A stretch of DNA of 10,623 nucleotides from Trachelipus rathkii (GCA_015478945.1 JABUQX010028433.1:55001-65623); one strand, 5' to 3'. Positions 1-8,485 are shown, counted from the stretch's first letter. The notes: generated from the letters alone by a model not told the origin. Numbers and translations are program-made.

Positions 1-36
1 ATATTATTATTATTATTATTATTATATTATTATTAT
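1..36. repeat. (ATT)n microsatellite
   Basis: The window opens inside an imperfect ATT trinucleotide run, so the left edge of the array is not visible. A shorter ATT-rich patch follows at about 69-93. The same motif recurs at 6240-6275 and 7184-7221. Confidence 0.9.
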
Positions 37-276
37 TCTTGTATGATTATGATGACTAGTGTAATCCTTTATTATTATTTTATTATTGTTATTGCATATT
101 CACAGATTCTGAATCCAAATTCCGGATTCTGTGAACTTCTTGCAGGAGTCTAGGCATCAGGCCTCATGGTTCATGCTATTATTAATCTGCAATCTGCACC
201 GGAATTGAAATTGTAATGGAATCGGTATAGAAAAATTATTTTTGTCATTATTTTTAATTGTGTTCAAGAAACTTCG
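37..276. other. Unique non-coding stretch with a small hairpin
   Basis: This is moderately AT-rich sequence without a usable reading frame or RNA gene. Its only structure is at 101-133: GAATCC (111-116) pairs with GGATTC (124-129) around a 7-base loop, and outer CACA (101-104) can pair with TGTG (130-133). The heptamer GATTCTG also occurs twice there as a direct repeat. Nothing indicates a function. Confidence 0.5.
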
Positions 277-277
277 T

Positions 278-322
278 ATATATATATATATAATATATAT
301 ATATATATATAATATATATATA

Positions 323-360
<38 letters not shown>

Positions 361-451
361 TATAATATATAAATAATATATATAATATATATATATGATA
401 TTATATATAGTATATATATAATTATATATAAATATATATATATAATATATA
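278..451. repeat. (TA)n microsatellite, left flank of island A
   Basis: This is an imperfect TA tract of about 170 bp with frequent one-base phase slips such as TATAATATA. It stops abruptly where the left inverted repeat of island A begins, and TA sequence resumes just after the right inverted repeat. That arrangement suggests insertion into a pre-existing TA tract, or TA expansion from a TA target duplication. Confidence 0.92.
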
Positions 452-499
452 GGACCTGTTATGTTTTACGACTCCGTCAGTTTTGATTTTTTTTTTTAT
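452..499 (+). repeat. Left terminal inverted repeat of island A
   Basis: It starts at the first non-TA bases (GGACCTG), runs through TTTTACGACTCCGTCAG and ends in a T run. It is nearly identical to the reverse complement of 1152-1204. The outermost bases (GGACC against GGGCGC) are the least conserved part. Confidence 0.82.
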
Positions 500-565
500 A
501 TATTTTCTAGTATATGATTCCTAACAGTCAATTAAGGGGTACGGAACATGATTTCAAAAATTTAT

Positions 566-618
566 AAGACCAGTTACTTATTACGGACTCCGGTCAGTTT
601 AAAATTTTTTTTTTTTTT
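566..618 (+). repeat. Internal direct copy of the island A left end
   Basis: This repeats the left inverted repeat in the same orientation about 115 bp further in: GTTA, then TTACGGACTCCGGTCAG and a T run, against TTACGACTCCGTCAG at 466-480. It has extra single G residues, so it is a diverged copy. Subterminal copies of end sequence are common in MITEs and can be transposase-binding sites. Whether that applies here is inference. Confidence 0.7.
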
Positions 619-818
619 AACTAAAGTTAACCGCAAAGATGGCAGGATCGGGGGGCTCTCGGGCCTTCTGCGGGCGAACGACAATGGTAGACTATTTCCC
701 CCTCCGGGAGGTCTCCGGAACCCCGCTCTTTGGTATTTGTCGCGGGGGTTCTCCGCCCCTCCCCTACGGCGGTATGGAAATCGCCCCCCCTCTGTCCCCC
801 GTCAGCTCGAACCCCCTA
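606..818 (+). repeat. GC-rich core module, copy 1
   Basis: A T run leads into a markedly GC- and CpG-rich block ending in GCTCGAACCCCCTAA. It aligns with the reverse complement of 2394-2525. Shared stretches include GGGGG(C/T)TCTCGG, GGGGAACGAC or its variant GCGGGCGAACGAC, and CCCTCTGTCCC followed by CCGTC(A/G)GCTC(G/A)AACCCC. Copy 1 carries about 85 bp (roughly 690-775) absent from copy 2. Two short frames (548-829 and 639-872) cross it, but they read through homopolymers and look accidental. Weak matches to Pol III A-box (640-651) and B-box (805-813) consensus are visible but about 150 bp apart. Confidence 0.65.
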
Positions 819-857
819 ATTTTTTTTAGATTTTGTTGTAATAAGCTTTACACGCTT

Positions 858-916
858 ATTCCAAATATGTAATTGGTTTCTGTTAAGTGTCGTACTTTTC
901 GAGATATTTTCATTTT
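858..916 (+). repeat. Direct repeat in island A, copy 1
   Basis: This runs from ATTCCAAATATGTAATTGG to CGAGATATTTTCATTTT. It matches 973-1027 closely, with a few small indels and substitutions. The two copies start about 115 bp apart. Confidence 0.8.
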
Positions 917-972
917 AAAAAAATATTGGTTTTTTTTTTTTTTTTTACATTGTTTATCACTCTATTGCGCTG

Positions 973-1027
973 ATTCAAATATGCAATTGGTTTTCTGTAA
1001 GGTCGACTTTTCGAGATATTTCATTTT
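973..1027 (+). repeat. Direct repeat in island A, copy 2
   Basis: This is the second copy of the 858-916 repeat, from ATTCAAATATGCAATTGG to CGAGATATTTCATTTT. The copies are separated by an A/T homopolymer stretch (917-945) and a short unique spacer. Confidence 0.8.
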
Positions 1028-1151
1028 GTAAATTTGATTGATATAAATGTGAATTTTAAATAATTATTTAAAATATTCGAAAAACTTTGAATCATGTCCA
1101 TCACCACTTAAATTTACATTGTTAGTATTATATACTAGAATATGCTAAAAA

Positions 1152-1204
1152 AAAAACAAAAAAAAAATCAAAACATGACGGAGTCTTAAAACATAACAGC
1201 GCCC
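1152..1204 (-). repeat. Right terminal inverted repeat of island A
   Basis: Read on the minus strand this gives GGGCGCTGTTATGTTTTA, GACTCCGTCATG and a T run, the mirror of 452-499. TA-rich sequence resumes within a few bases of its outer end. Confidence 0.8.
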
Positions 1205-1208
1205 ATAA

Positions 1209-1361
1209 GTATATATTATATATAAAATTATAAAATATATATAAATATATATAAATATATAATATATATAATATATATTATATAATAAGATATATAATAT
1301 AGATATAATATATATATATAATATATATATATATAAAATATTATATATATAATATAATAAC
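1209..1361. repeat. (TA)n microsatellite between island A and unique DNA
   Basis: This imperfect TA tract has scattered TAAA and GATA interruptions. A minus-strand frame through it (1145-1378) is only an Ile/Tyr/Leu translation of the repeat and is not a gene. Confidence 0.9.
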
Positions 1362-1840
1362 AGATAATTTAAAACCACCAGTACAAAAAGGTTAAATATT
1401 TAGAAAACCACTAAGAATAAATAAACAAGGGAATAAAATTTTAATTTTTTAAATATAAGGATACGTTTCGTGACTTTAACTCAGTCTCCTCCTCAAACAT
1501 AACAATGAAAATAAATTTAATCTTAACAAAATTAATAAAAGAACAGAAGGCGACAGAAAATTGATACTTTCTTTAAGATGATGTAAGAATTAGTAGTTTT
1601 TTCAGCAATAGTATCTTCTAATTTAATTGATCAAAATATCAGTCATTCACTAAATATATCTATAGATAGAAATGGAAAAAAGTTCAGTTAATTGGTATAG
1701 ATTTTTATCTGTAGATTAAATAAAAAAGTTGCGCCGATTCCCAATCGGACGCAATATGATCATTTTGAGATAAATGCCTAAAAATGACATTACTCTCGTT
1801 TGAGTTTGAGTTGAAGTACAAAAACTCTTTAAATTTATTT
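1362..1840. other. Unassigned AT-rich stretch between TA tracts
   Basis: About 480 bp of mostly unique, AT-rich DNA with stops in all frames. I see no gene, inverted ends or RNA gene. The decamer AGTACAAAAA occurs near both ends in direct orientation (about 1379-1388 and 1815-1824), which may be chance. The one notable structure is the GC-rich hairpin at 1729-1754. Confidence 0.5.
1729..1754. other. GC-rich hairpin in AT-rich background
   Basis: TTGCG (1729-1733) plus CCGATT (1734-1739) pairs with AATCGG (1743-1748) plus CGCAA (1750-1754). The loop is CCC, and A1749 is a single bulged base. The 11-bp stem stands out from its AT-rich flanks. It is not the metazoan histone 3' stem-loop, and no function is known. 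Confidence 0.55.
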
Positions 1841-2160
<320 letters not shown>

Positions 2161-2393
2161 AGGTTAAATAACATTTTGATTTCAGCAAGTAATTCATCGA
2201 GCGAACTTAAAAAAAAATTTATTTTATTCTAATATTTATTAAAACTCCTTAAATATTGTCTAAAATCATGACCTTAAATAGTGCACGCTCTGATTGACAT
2301 TGAAACCTGCATTAGTCTCGAGAGCAAAAAGTTGCCAAATACCACTTTTTTTTACGCTTTGGAGAAATTATTTTTTCTTTTTATATCCTTTTT

Positions 2394-2525
2394 AGGGGTT
2401 TGAGCCGACGGAGGGACAGAGGGGACGAAGCCCCCCGTCGTTCCCCCGTAGGCCGAGAAACCCCGACTCTATCATCGATTCTCGTTTACCCCTTGGGTAT
2501 TCCTTAGTTTTAAAAAAAAAATTCA
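2394..2525 (-). repeat. GC-rich core module, copy 2 (inverted)
   Basis: On the minus strand this reads from a T run (complement of 2511-2521) through ACTAAGGAA, GAGTCGGGG, TTCTCGGCCTACGGGGG and CCTCTGTCCCTCCGTCGG to CTCAAACCCCTA. It aligns collinearly with 606-818 but lacks about 85 bp of the middle. Weak A-box-like (TGATAGAGTCGG) and B-box-like (GGCTCAAACC) words lie about 56 bp apart in this copy. Confidence 0.65.
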
Positions 2526-2677
2526 ACATTTGGCACCTTTGCGTGCCCCCTCGGAGTACAGGGAACATCTTCAAATTCTCAAAAAACTGTAATTTTTTAA
2601 CATTTTTAATTTTAACAATTTTAATTTTTTAAAAAAAGTCGTTATTTTTTTATTTTTTTTAATTTTTCCGCGGTAAA

Positions 2678-2701
2678 AATGTCTCCTGAAATGTCTCCTG
2701 A
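2678..2701 (+). repeat. 12-bp tandem duplication
   Basis: AATGTCTCCTGA occurs twice head to tail inside the right arm of island B. It is a local duplication with no evident function. Confidence 0.85.
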
Positions 2702-2729
2702 TTAATAAAATGAAATTTATTTTCGTGTA

Positions 2730-2778
2730 GCTGTTATAGTTTTCTTAGTTACATGCATGACTTTTCGGGATGCTGACC
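2730..2778 (-). repeat. Right terminal inverted repeat of island B
   Basis: The plus strand reads TTAGTTACATGCATGAC, then TTTTCGGGATGCTGACC, the mirror of the left end. TA-rich sequence resumes at about 2781. Confidence 0.72.
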
Positions 2779-2780
2779 AT

Positions 2781-2935
2781 TATATACTATATTTATTATA
2801 TAATAATATATATATTATATTATATTATATATATATATATATATATAATATATATATATTTAATATATATATATAATATAATTAATATATATATATAATA
2901 TAATATAATATAGTAAAATATATAGTATATATAAA
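2781..2935. repeat. (TA)n microsatellite between islands B and C
   Basis: An imperfect TA tract with many TAATATA phase slips. It separates two non-TA inserts. Confidence 0.9.
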
Positions 2936-3150
2936 TATCTAGTGTGGTAAAAGAAAGAATTCTCTCAACTGTATATCCTGCATGTCGTAAAACAGTGACG
3001 ATTAAAAGGGACCGTAAGGTAGCTCTGCGATTGTGAAGTCTGCTATCGACGTACGCACGTAATCCTCTAAGAATGCTGATGCATATCTCAATCTGATGCA
3101 TGTTGCGCACCCGACCTCTAATCTGTGGAGATAAGTGGCTACTTATAATT
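2936..3150. other. Island C: unidentified insert between TA tracts
   Basis: About 215 bp of balanced, CpG-containing sequence is bracketed by TA repeats on both sides, like islands A and B. I could find no inverted ends. CTGATGCAT occurs twice in direct orientation, 17 bp apart (near 3075-3100), and ATAAGT-GGCT-ACTTAT near the right edge can form a 6-bp hairpin. A minus-strand frame (2820-3329, 169 codons) crosses it, but only its central 70 or so residues come from the island and the rest are Ile/Tyr repeats from the TA flanks. I do not recognise that central part. It may be a truncated repeat or a gene scrap. Confidence 0.45.
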
Positions 3151-3514
3151 ATATTAGAATATACAGTAATAATAATATATATATGATAGTAGATAATAAT
3201 ATATATATATATATTATATATAATATATATATAATAATATAATATATAGATATAATAATAATAATATATAAATAATATAATATAAGATATAATAATAAAG
3301 TATATATATATAATATATAATATGGTCAAAATATTATATGATATATATAATATATAAATATATAAATATATAATGATATAATATTAAGTATAAATATATA
3401 CAATATAACTATAATACTATAATATATATATAACTATATTACTAATATATATATATCATAATATTATATAATAATACATAATATAACATATACATATATA
3501 TATATATAATTATA

Positions 3515-3556
<42 letters not shown>

Positions 3557-3635
3557 AAAAATATATATATAATATAATATATTAAAATATATATATAAAT
3601 TATAATTATATATAATATATAATATTGTATATGAT
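3151..3635. repeat. Extended TA-rich low-complexity tract
   Basis: About 480 bp of imperfect TA, TAA and TAT repeats. The purest part is near 3515-3550. There is no unique sequence long enough to call anything else. Confidence 0.9.
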
Positions 3636-3695
3636 TGTGTGTGTGTGTGTGTGTGTGTATGTGTGTGTGTGTGAATGTGTGTATGTGCGCGCGCG
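3636..3695. repeat. (GT)n tract ending in GCGCGCGC
   Basis: About 60 bp of alternating purine-pyrimidine sequence: (GT)n with TATG and GAATG interruptions, then GTGCGCGCGCG. Alternating GT/GC is the classic Z-DNA-forming pattern. It abuts a long TA tract. Confidence 0.92.
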
Positions 3696-4437
3696 ATTGC
3701 TTTATACTCGAGTTAAGCTCCTGGAAATCTCCCGATTTCTAAGGATTTCGCTATGAGAGACAATATACATGTATAAGATTGGTTTTATTATCCTGTATTC
3801 ATTCTTGAAATGCTAATGTATTTATTAGATACATGATTTATGGATCCTTTGGATTGGTATTTAACATGACACAACATGAAATATTAACATATTTAATATG
3901 TAAATAATTCCTCAAGGTCCTTTCCTAGTGAATGAAAAGTTAATTCTTCAATTCATTTTTACATTAGAGATCTTTAAATGATACTTAAAATTAAACAAGC
4001 CTGAAAATGCTGAAATTAAAGCTTAATCTTCTTCTTCTTCAAATCTGGTTGCAGTCTTTTGCTTCACCTAGAATCATAGAACTAAAAGAAGCATAAGCTG
4101 TTAGTCATTGTGATATACCAACTTGGTCGTACCAGTTTTCTTCATGGCTTCTTCCTGTGATTGGTCTCCTATTTTTATTTAATAATCAATGTGACCGAGG
4201 ATTGGAAAATTTTGTGGAATGATTTAAAATTATGCGCGCACACATTTTTACAGAATATGTTAAATCCTACTACTCAAACCTGAAACAATCAACACATGTA
4301 TACTTATCTTAATGATAAAGAATTCCAGATCACATCCCAAATAAATATTATTCTCACCTATTAAGGGATTTCCCATACTCCCTCCCTTACTTTAATTAGT
4401 AACATGTTCTCGTCTCCTATTTCAACACTATATTGGT
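3696..4437. other. Unique non-coding stretch
   Basis: About 740 bp of AT-rich unique sequence with stops in all frames. It contains a short (CTT)4 run at about 4028-4040 and a brief GCGCGCACACA alternation near 4232. I found no exon with credible splice sites, RNA gene or inverted-repeat boundary. It could be intron or intergenic DNA. Confidence 0.5.
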
Positions 4438-4445
4438 GTCTCAAG
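4438..4445 (+). repeat. Left 8-bp target-site duplication
   Basis: GTCTCAAG directly precedes CAGGGTT. It is identical to 5621-5628, and the match does not extend beyond 8 bp on either side. Confidence 0.6.
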
Positions 4446-4471
4446 CAGGGTTGGCAAAAACCCGGGTTTTT
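4446..4471 (+). repeat. Left hAT-like terminus with 16-bp palindrome
   Basis: CAGGGTTGGC is followed by AAAAACCCGGGTTTTT, a perfect palindrome. The start fits the CAGGG-type hAT terminal motif. Confidence 0.65.
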
Positions 4472-5595
4472 CATAAAAACAAAGGAGGTAGGAAAGTTGG
4501 GTGGCGTTTTTGAGAGGTATTTGTATATTTTGTCAGAAAAAACTCTTCTTAGAGTAGACATTCAATCCGAGCTACTTAGTCTAGAGTATCTGAAAGCATC
4601 ACATGTAAGTTCTAACACATGTCATTGGCAGCTACTGAGCTGTAATTTTTAAAGTTTATTATTGTTATGCCTAATTTATAGTTAGGAAAGGAAAAATGGA
4701 AAAGAGTCAAGAGGAATATGCCGAAGAGTGCGACTTAATGAAGAGTCTAATCAAGAAATTATATGCCAGGTGGATATAATGCCATTAGGCTCAAAGGACA
4801 ACACCTGCTTTACCTTCCATATTATTCAAGGAATATAGTATAGTGTAATGACAAACAAGAAATTGGTGAATGTAATAATAGAAATATATAAGCAAGCACA
4901 GATCATCAAGATATGGCCTAGTTAATTGACCAAGAGTTTATGTGATCAAGCTACATTCCTAGATCCAGACCAAGTCTCAAGGATCAATAGAAGATTCTTT
5001 TCACGTTGGATCATTATCAAGAGCAAATAAGAAAGATTAAATTGAAGAAGAGGGAGGTCAGGAAGAATAGAATATTGTAGTCAAGAGATAACAAAAAAAT
5101 ATACTATTCAGATATGATACATATATACATTACATTTTTATCTGAAAAACATATATACAATCAAGTATTTATTTACTTTGTTTAAAATTTAAGATTAAAT
5201 TATGAAATTGCAAATAAAATTTTTTATCTTGATAAAAACTATCAGAGAAAAGAACTAAGGATAATTGTGGCCATTGATTATTTTTTTTTTTTTGAATTGA
5301 TGAGGGGATGATGATTGGGTGCAAAATCTGAATTAGTAATAATATTTACCTTCGAGTCAAAAGTGGACTAAATAGTCAGATTGTAATGCATAGATTATTA
5401 AAGATAAATTTTATTTATTTATACTTCATTATACAATGGCTACGGAAACCCTGTATACTATGTCTTCCATTTTACATTGATTTTAAAAATTCAAATATAA
5501 GAGTAGAAAACAAAACCCAAGAAGTGAGCAGTTTTTGGTGCGGTTTTTCTCTTGGTTATGTTGCGGTTTGTGGTTGAGTTGAATTGTGTTGCGGG

Positions 5596-5620
5596 TAATT
5601 CTTGGAGGGTCAAAACCCTA
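5596..5620 (-). repeat. Right hAT-like terminus
   Basis: On the minus strand it reads TAGGGTTTTGACCCTCCAAG. AGGGTT matches the left end, and the rest is only loosely similar. The region just inside (5541-5600) has short GTTG/GGTT words, repetition often seen in hAT subterminal regions. Confidence 0.5.
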
Positions 5621-5628
5621 GTCTCAAG
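5621..5628 (+). repeat. Right 8-bp target-site duplication
   Basis: GTCTCAAG directly follows ...AACCCTA. A third copy of the same word occurs by itself inside the element at 4974-4981, which slightly lowers its weight as evidence. Confidence 0.55.
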
Positions 5629-5904
5629 ATCATAAACAAATAAATATTCCAGTCGCCTGTTAAATCGAACACTGATAGTCATCTTTGATATCAGCAAAAC
5701 AAGAAGAAAATTGTATGTTAGGTTGTGCAACTGAGTCGCAAGGTAAAGGTTTAGGTATCGATCACCTCCCAGAGTCCTAGGAACAATACATAAAACGTAA
5801 ATAACCCCCGCGTTTTAAAAAAAAATATTATGATATAATATCAGGGAGAGCATTGGGTTTATATTTTTTCCGAATTTGGGAGCGGTTTTTAACGAAAAGA
5901 AAAC
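5629..5904. other. Unique non-coding stretch right of the hAT-like element
   Basis: This is AT-rich sequence with two short GC-rich words, AACCCCCGCG near 5804 and GGGAGCGG near 5878, and a small palindrome (GATATAATATC) at about 5831. No gene, RNA or mobile-element boundary is supported. Confidence 0.45.
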
Positions 5905-6050
5905 TTATATAACTAATATATATATAAACAATATTATATTATAATATATATAAAATTAAATAATATAAATAATATATGATATATATATAATATATATTCT
6001 AAAATAGTAAAGTATATTAACTATATACACTACAATAATATATATATTTG
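5905..6050. repeat. (TA)n-rich tract
   Basis: Imperfect TA/TAA sequence with a few interruptions around 6000-6030. Confidence 0.85.
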
Positions 6051-6220
6051 GTCTTTTATAATACGCTTCCTTCTTAGTTCACACTGACGTATAAAGTTGA
6101 TGTCCTAAGGAGATAGATATGAGTAAAAGAAATTGTAAATATTTTCGTTTCATTTTCTTAGATTTTAATGAATTGAATAATATATTTTCTTCGAAAATAT
6201 TTTTCTCTGATGATATATTA
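6051..6220. other. Short unique AT-rich spacer
   Basis: Non-repetitive, AT-rich sequence. A 63-codon-sized or longer frame is absent, and no motif was recognised. Confidence 0.4.
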
Positions 6221-7181
6221 ATTTATTAATATATATAATATTATTATAATATTATTATTATTATTATTATTATGTAAATAATTATTAATGTATATTATTA
6301 TTAATATACTTTCATGATATTATGATATTAGATGTTATACATTATTATTATTTTATTTAAATCTTATTTTTTCTATTATTATAAATTACATTTAATATAT
6401 TAAAATTATTTATTATTATTATTATTATATAAATATTAAAAATATATTGATTAATAAATTTATAAAATCTCGCATTTGTGAATGACATGGGAGAGGAAGA
6501 ATTATGAACAGATATGTATAAAAGAAAGTGTTATCTACTAAATAAATATATATATATATATAATATATCAAATAAATATAGATATAGAATAATATAGAAT
6601 AATATAATAGATATAGTAATAAGAATAAAACATATATAGATAGTGTTAAGGTTTACAATAATATACTACATTTACAAAGAATAATATATAAAATTAGATA
6701 AAGATATATATATATATAAATATTATAATTATATTAAATATATATATAAAAAAAAAAGAAAAAAAAAGAAAAAAAAAAAAAAAAACAAAAAAAAAATAAA
6801 TAAATTATAATAATATTTAAAATATATAAATTCAAGATAATGCGTCAGAATATAATATAAATAATATAGTATATAAATAAATAATATAACAAGAATATAC
6901 ATCAATAAAAAAAAAATGTAATATACAAATATATATAAATATACAATATTATATAATATATAATATAATAAATAAAAATATATATTATATAAATAAATAT
7001 ATATATTATAAAAACGCTAAATACATAACAAGAGATGGATTATAAACATATAATATAATATAAATATATAATAATATATTAACTATAGTTAATTTTTAAT
7101 ATATATATATATATATAAAGTTCAAGTTGAAAAAAATATTTTGTTTTTAAAAAATAATGATAAAAAGAAGAAAATAAACCA

Positions 7182-7183
<2 letters not shown>
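6221..7183. repeat. Low-complexity block: TA, TAT, AAT and poly-A repeats
   Basis: Nearly a kilobase of very AT-rich degenerate repeats. It includes (ATT)n at about 6240-6275 and 6409-6430, TA-rich tracts, and an A-rich run at 6748-6797 with isolated G and C interruptions. Short non-repeat patches (about 6470-6540 and 7008-7045) hold nothing recognisable. Confidence 0.85.

Positions 7184-7221
<38 letters not shown>
7184..7221. repeat. (TTA)n microsatellite
   Basis: About 12-13 near-perfect ATT/TTA units. It is followed by a wider AT-rich degenerate zone to about 7440 with a second shorter run near 7350-7370. Confidence 0.92.
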
Positions 7222-7224
<3 letters not shown>

Positions 7225-7500
7225 AATATTATTGTAATATTATATATATTATATAATTAATATATTACTTTTATTATATTTATTATTTAGTAATTATTAT
7301 TATTCGAATTCTTTAATTATGATATAATATTAATTATTATTTATAATGATTATTATTATTATTATTATTAATTATTGATATGTAATATATTATAATAGTA
7401 CTATTATTAAATTATTTAATAATTTCGTTTTTATAGACTTTGAAATTTAATATTTAAATTTATTTTGTTTATATAGTATATACATCATTTTTATTAATGT
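7222..7500. repeat. Degenerate ATT/TA-rich sequence
   Basis: Almost entirely A and T with short ATT runs. It ends where the CpG-rich island begins at about 7508. Confidence 0.75.
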
Positions 7501-8174
7501 TAGTAGTGATGCCCCGTCCGGAGCTCCTCCACCCTTTTCGATATGAAGGAATAGAGTTATTAGGTCATGAAAACTTGGAATATAATGTAGCTTATATGGG
7601 ATTATCAAGCTCCGAATCCGTGTAAATTCAGAAGTCTGTATAGGATGAGTAAATTAGAGGCGTGGTATCACACCCCCAGAGAGCGTTAGCATGAGTGACG
7701 ACTACGCCCCGCGGATAATATTACCCTGTTGGACTTACCAAAAACCCGGAGACTATTCGAGATATAGGCCTAAACGAAGAGATTAAGCGTTCGAGCGGAT
7801 GATACAATAATCTCGTCGCAGGACAGATTACCGTCAGCGCTAGTGAAGCGCGCGCGGGTGCGCGAATATACACAGTAACAAACCCAAATGTATATAAATA
7901 ATTATACGTCAGAAATCGGAATACCGAAGCGAGAAATTACGAATAACAATAGAGTCGAAAAACGGATCCCTGTAAGGATCGGTTTTTATTACGCACTCCA
8001 AGACTTTGAGGAGTCCATCCGTGCAGTTTCATTACTTCGCATTCCAGGTTCTGAGTATCGATATATATTCATAACATGGTTATAGAGTTAACGTATCAAC
8101 CACCTACATTTCAATCTTGCCGTATAATGTATCAATAAAATGAAGGTGAAATAAACTGATCCCACGCGAGTATT

Positions 8175-8214
8175 GGTGATGGGGGATCACCACCTAAGGG
8201 GGTGTTGCCCCCCT
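8175..8214. other. Tandem GC-rich hairpins
   Basis: Two hairpins sit back to back: GGTGAT-GGGGG-ATCACC (8175-8191), then AGGGGG (8197-8202) pairing with CCCCCT (8209-8214). The G-runs (5 each) in one 40-bp stretch are unusual for this window. Function is unknown. Confidence 0.55.
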
Positions 8215-8485
8215 GTAAGCAAGCCTATAGAAAGAGTCAAAAATTAACGTCTAAAACCACGTAGCTTTAAACGATATTCCAGCGCTAAGAATTTGGCAAT
8301 GAATGAGCTATAAAATGTATATGACGCCAATCTCACCGAAGAAAACGAGATTACGTTCTCCTGCGTCCCCCCGTAAGGGGCGACGGAGCACCTCGTAACA
8401 AAATTAAAAAATGATCGTAGAGACTGCCGCGAGCGCAGGATACAGCTGAGGTAATTCGGCAAAAGTACGAATAAAAGTAGTCCAA

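Larger units (their letters stand above)
452..1204. mobile_element. Island A: MITE-like element with terminal inverted repeats in (TA)n
   Basis: This 753-bp island has matching inverted ends. The left end (452 to about 499) and the reverse complement of the right end (about 1152-1204) share TGTTATGTTTTA, one mismatch, GACTCCGTCA, a one-base indel and GTTTTGAT followed by a T run. Over roughly 42 positions only a few differ. Inside are a second copy of the left end (about 566-618), a GC-rich core (606-818) and a direct-repeat pair (858-916 and 973-1027). No transposase-like frame is present, so it would be non-autonomous. Both flanks are (TA)n, so a TA target duplication, as made by Tc1/mariner-type elements, is possible but cannot be resolved. 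The superfamily is not assigned. Confidence 0.75.
4446..5620. mobile_element. Probable non-autonomous hAT-type element
   Basis: The left end starts CAGGGTTGGC and continues into a perfect 16-bp palindrome (4456-4471, centred on CCCGGG). This resembles ends of hAT-superfamily elements I know from arthropods. The right end finishes GGGTCAAAACCCTA, so AGGGTT/AACCCT are inverted at the two ends. An identical 8-bp word, GTCTCAAG, sits immediately outside both ends (4438-4445 and 5621-5628); 8 bp is the hAT target-duplication length. Beyond the first 7 bases the inverted ends match only loosely, and the outermost right base departs from the expected CA...TG. The 1175-bp interior is AT-rich and has no transposase frame. 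Short frames at 4404-4652 and 5386-5577 are not genes. Confidence 0.6.

Noticed and set aside
548..872. Two overlapping plus-strand frames of 93 and 77 codons
   Set aside because: They cross a T homopolymer and the GC-rich repeat core. The sequence is explained as a repeat and the residues show no domain.
1145..1378. 77-codon minus-strand frame
   Set aside because: It is an Ile/Tyr/Leu-rich translation of a TA tract plus the A/T homopolymers of the island A right end.
4361..4652. Short frames on both strands over the left hAT-like end
   Set aside because: They run across the element boundary and its palindrome, so openness on both strands is incidental.
5386..5730. 63- and 79-codon frames on opposite strands
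   Set aside because: They are short, unrelated to any motif I know, and overlap the right end of the hAT-like element and its boundary.
7716..7724. TAATATTAC, the origin nonamer of geminiviruses and some related circular DNA viruses
   Set aside because: The flanking bases cannot form the stem that such origins require, no Rep-like frame is nearby, and a 9-mer this AT-rich is expected by chance.
7733..7738. Minus-strand GTAAGT resembling a splice donor
   Set aside because: A single hexamer with no supported exon or matching acceptor is not enough.
7960..7988. GATCC...GGATC hairpin followed by TTTTT, like a bacterial terminator
   Set aside because: The window is eukaryotic in character, the stem is short with a G-G mismatch outside it, and no upstream gene is supported.
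7509..8085. A broken gene read across two plus-strand frames
   Set aside because: The frames at 7509-7625 and 7888-8085 look protein-like, but the connecting frame holds about as many stops as chance predicts and no domain is recognisable.
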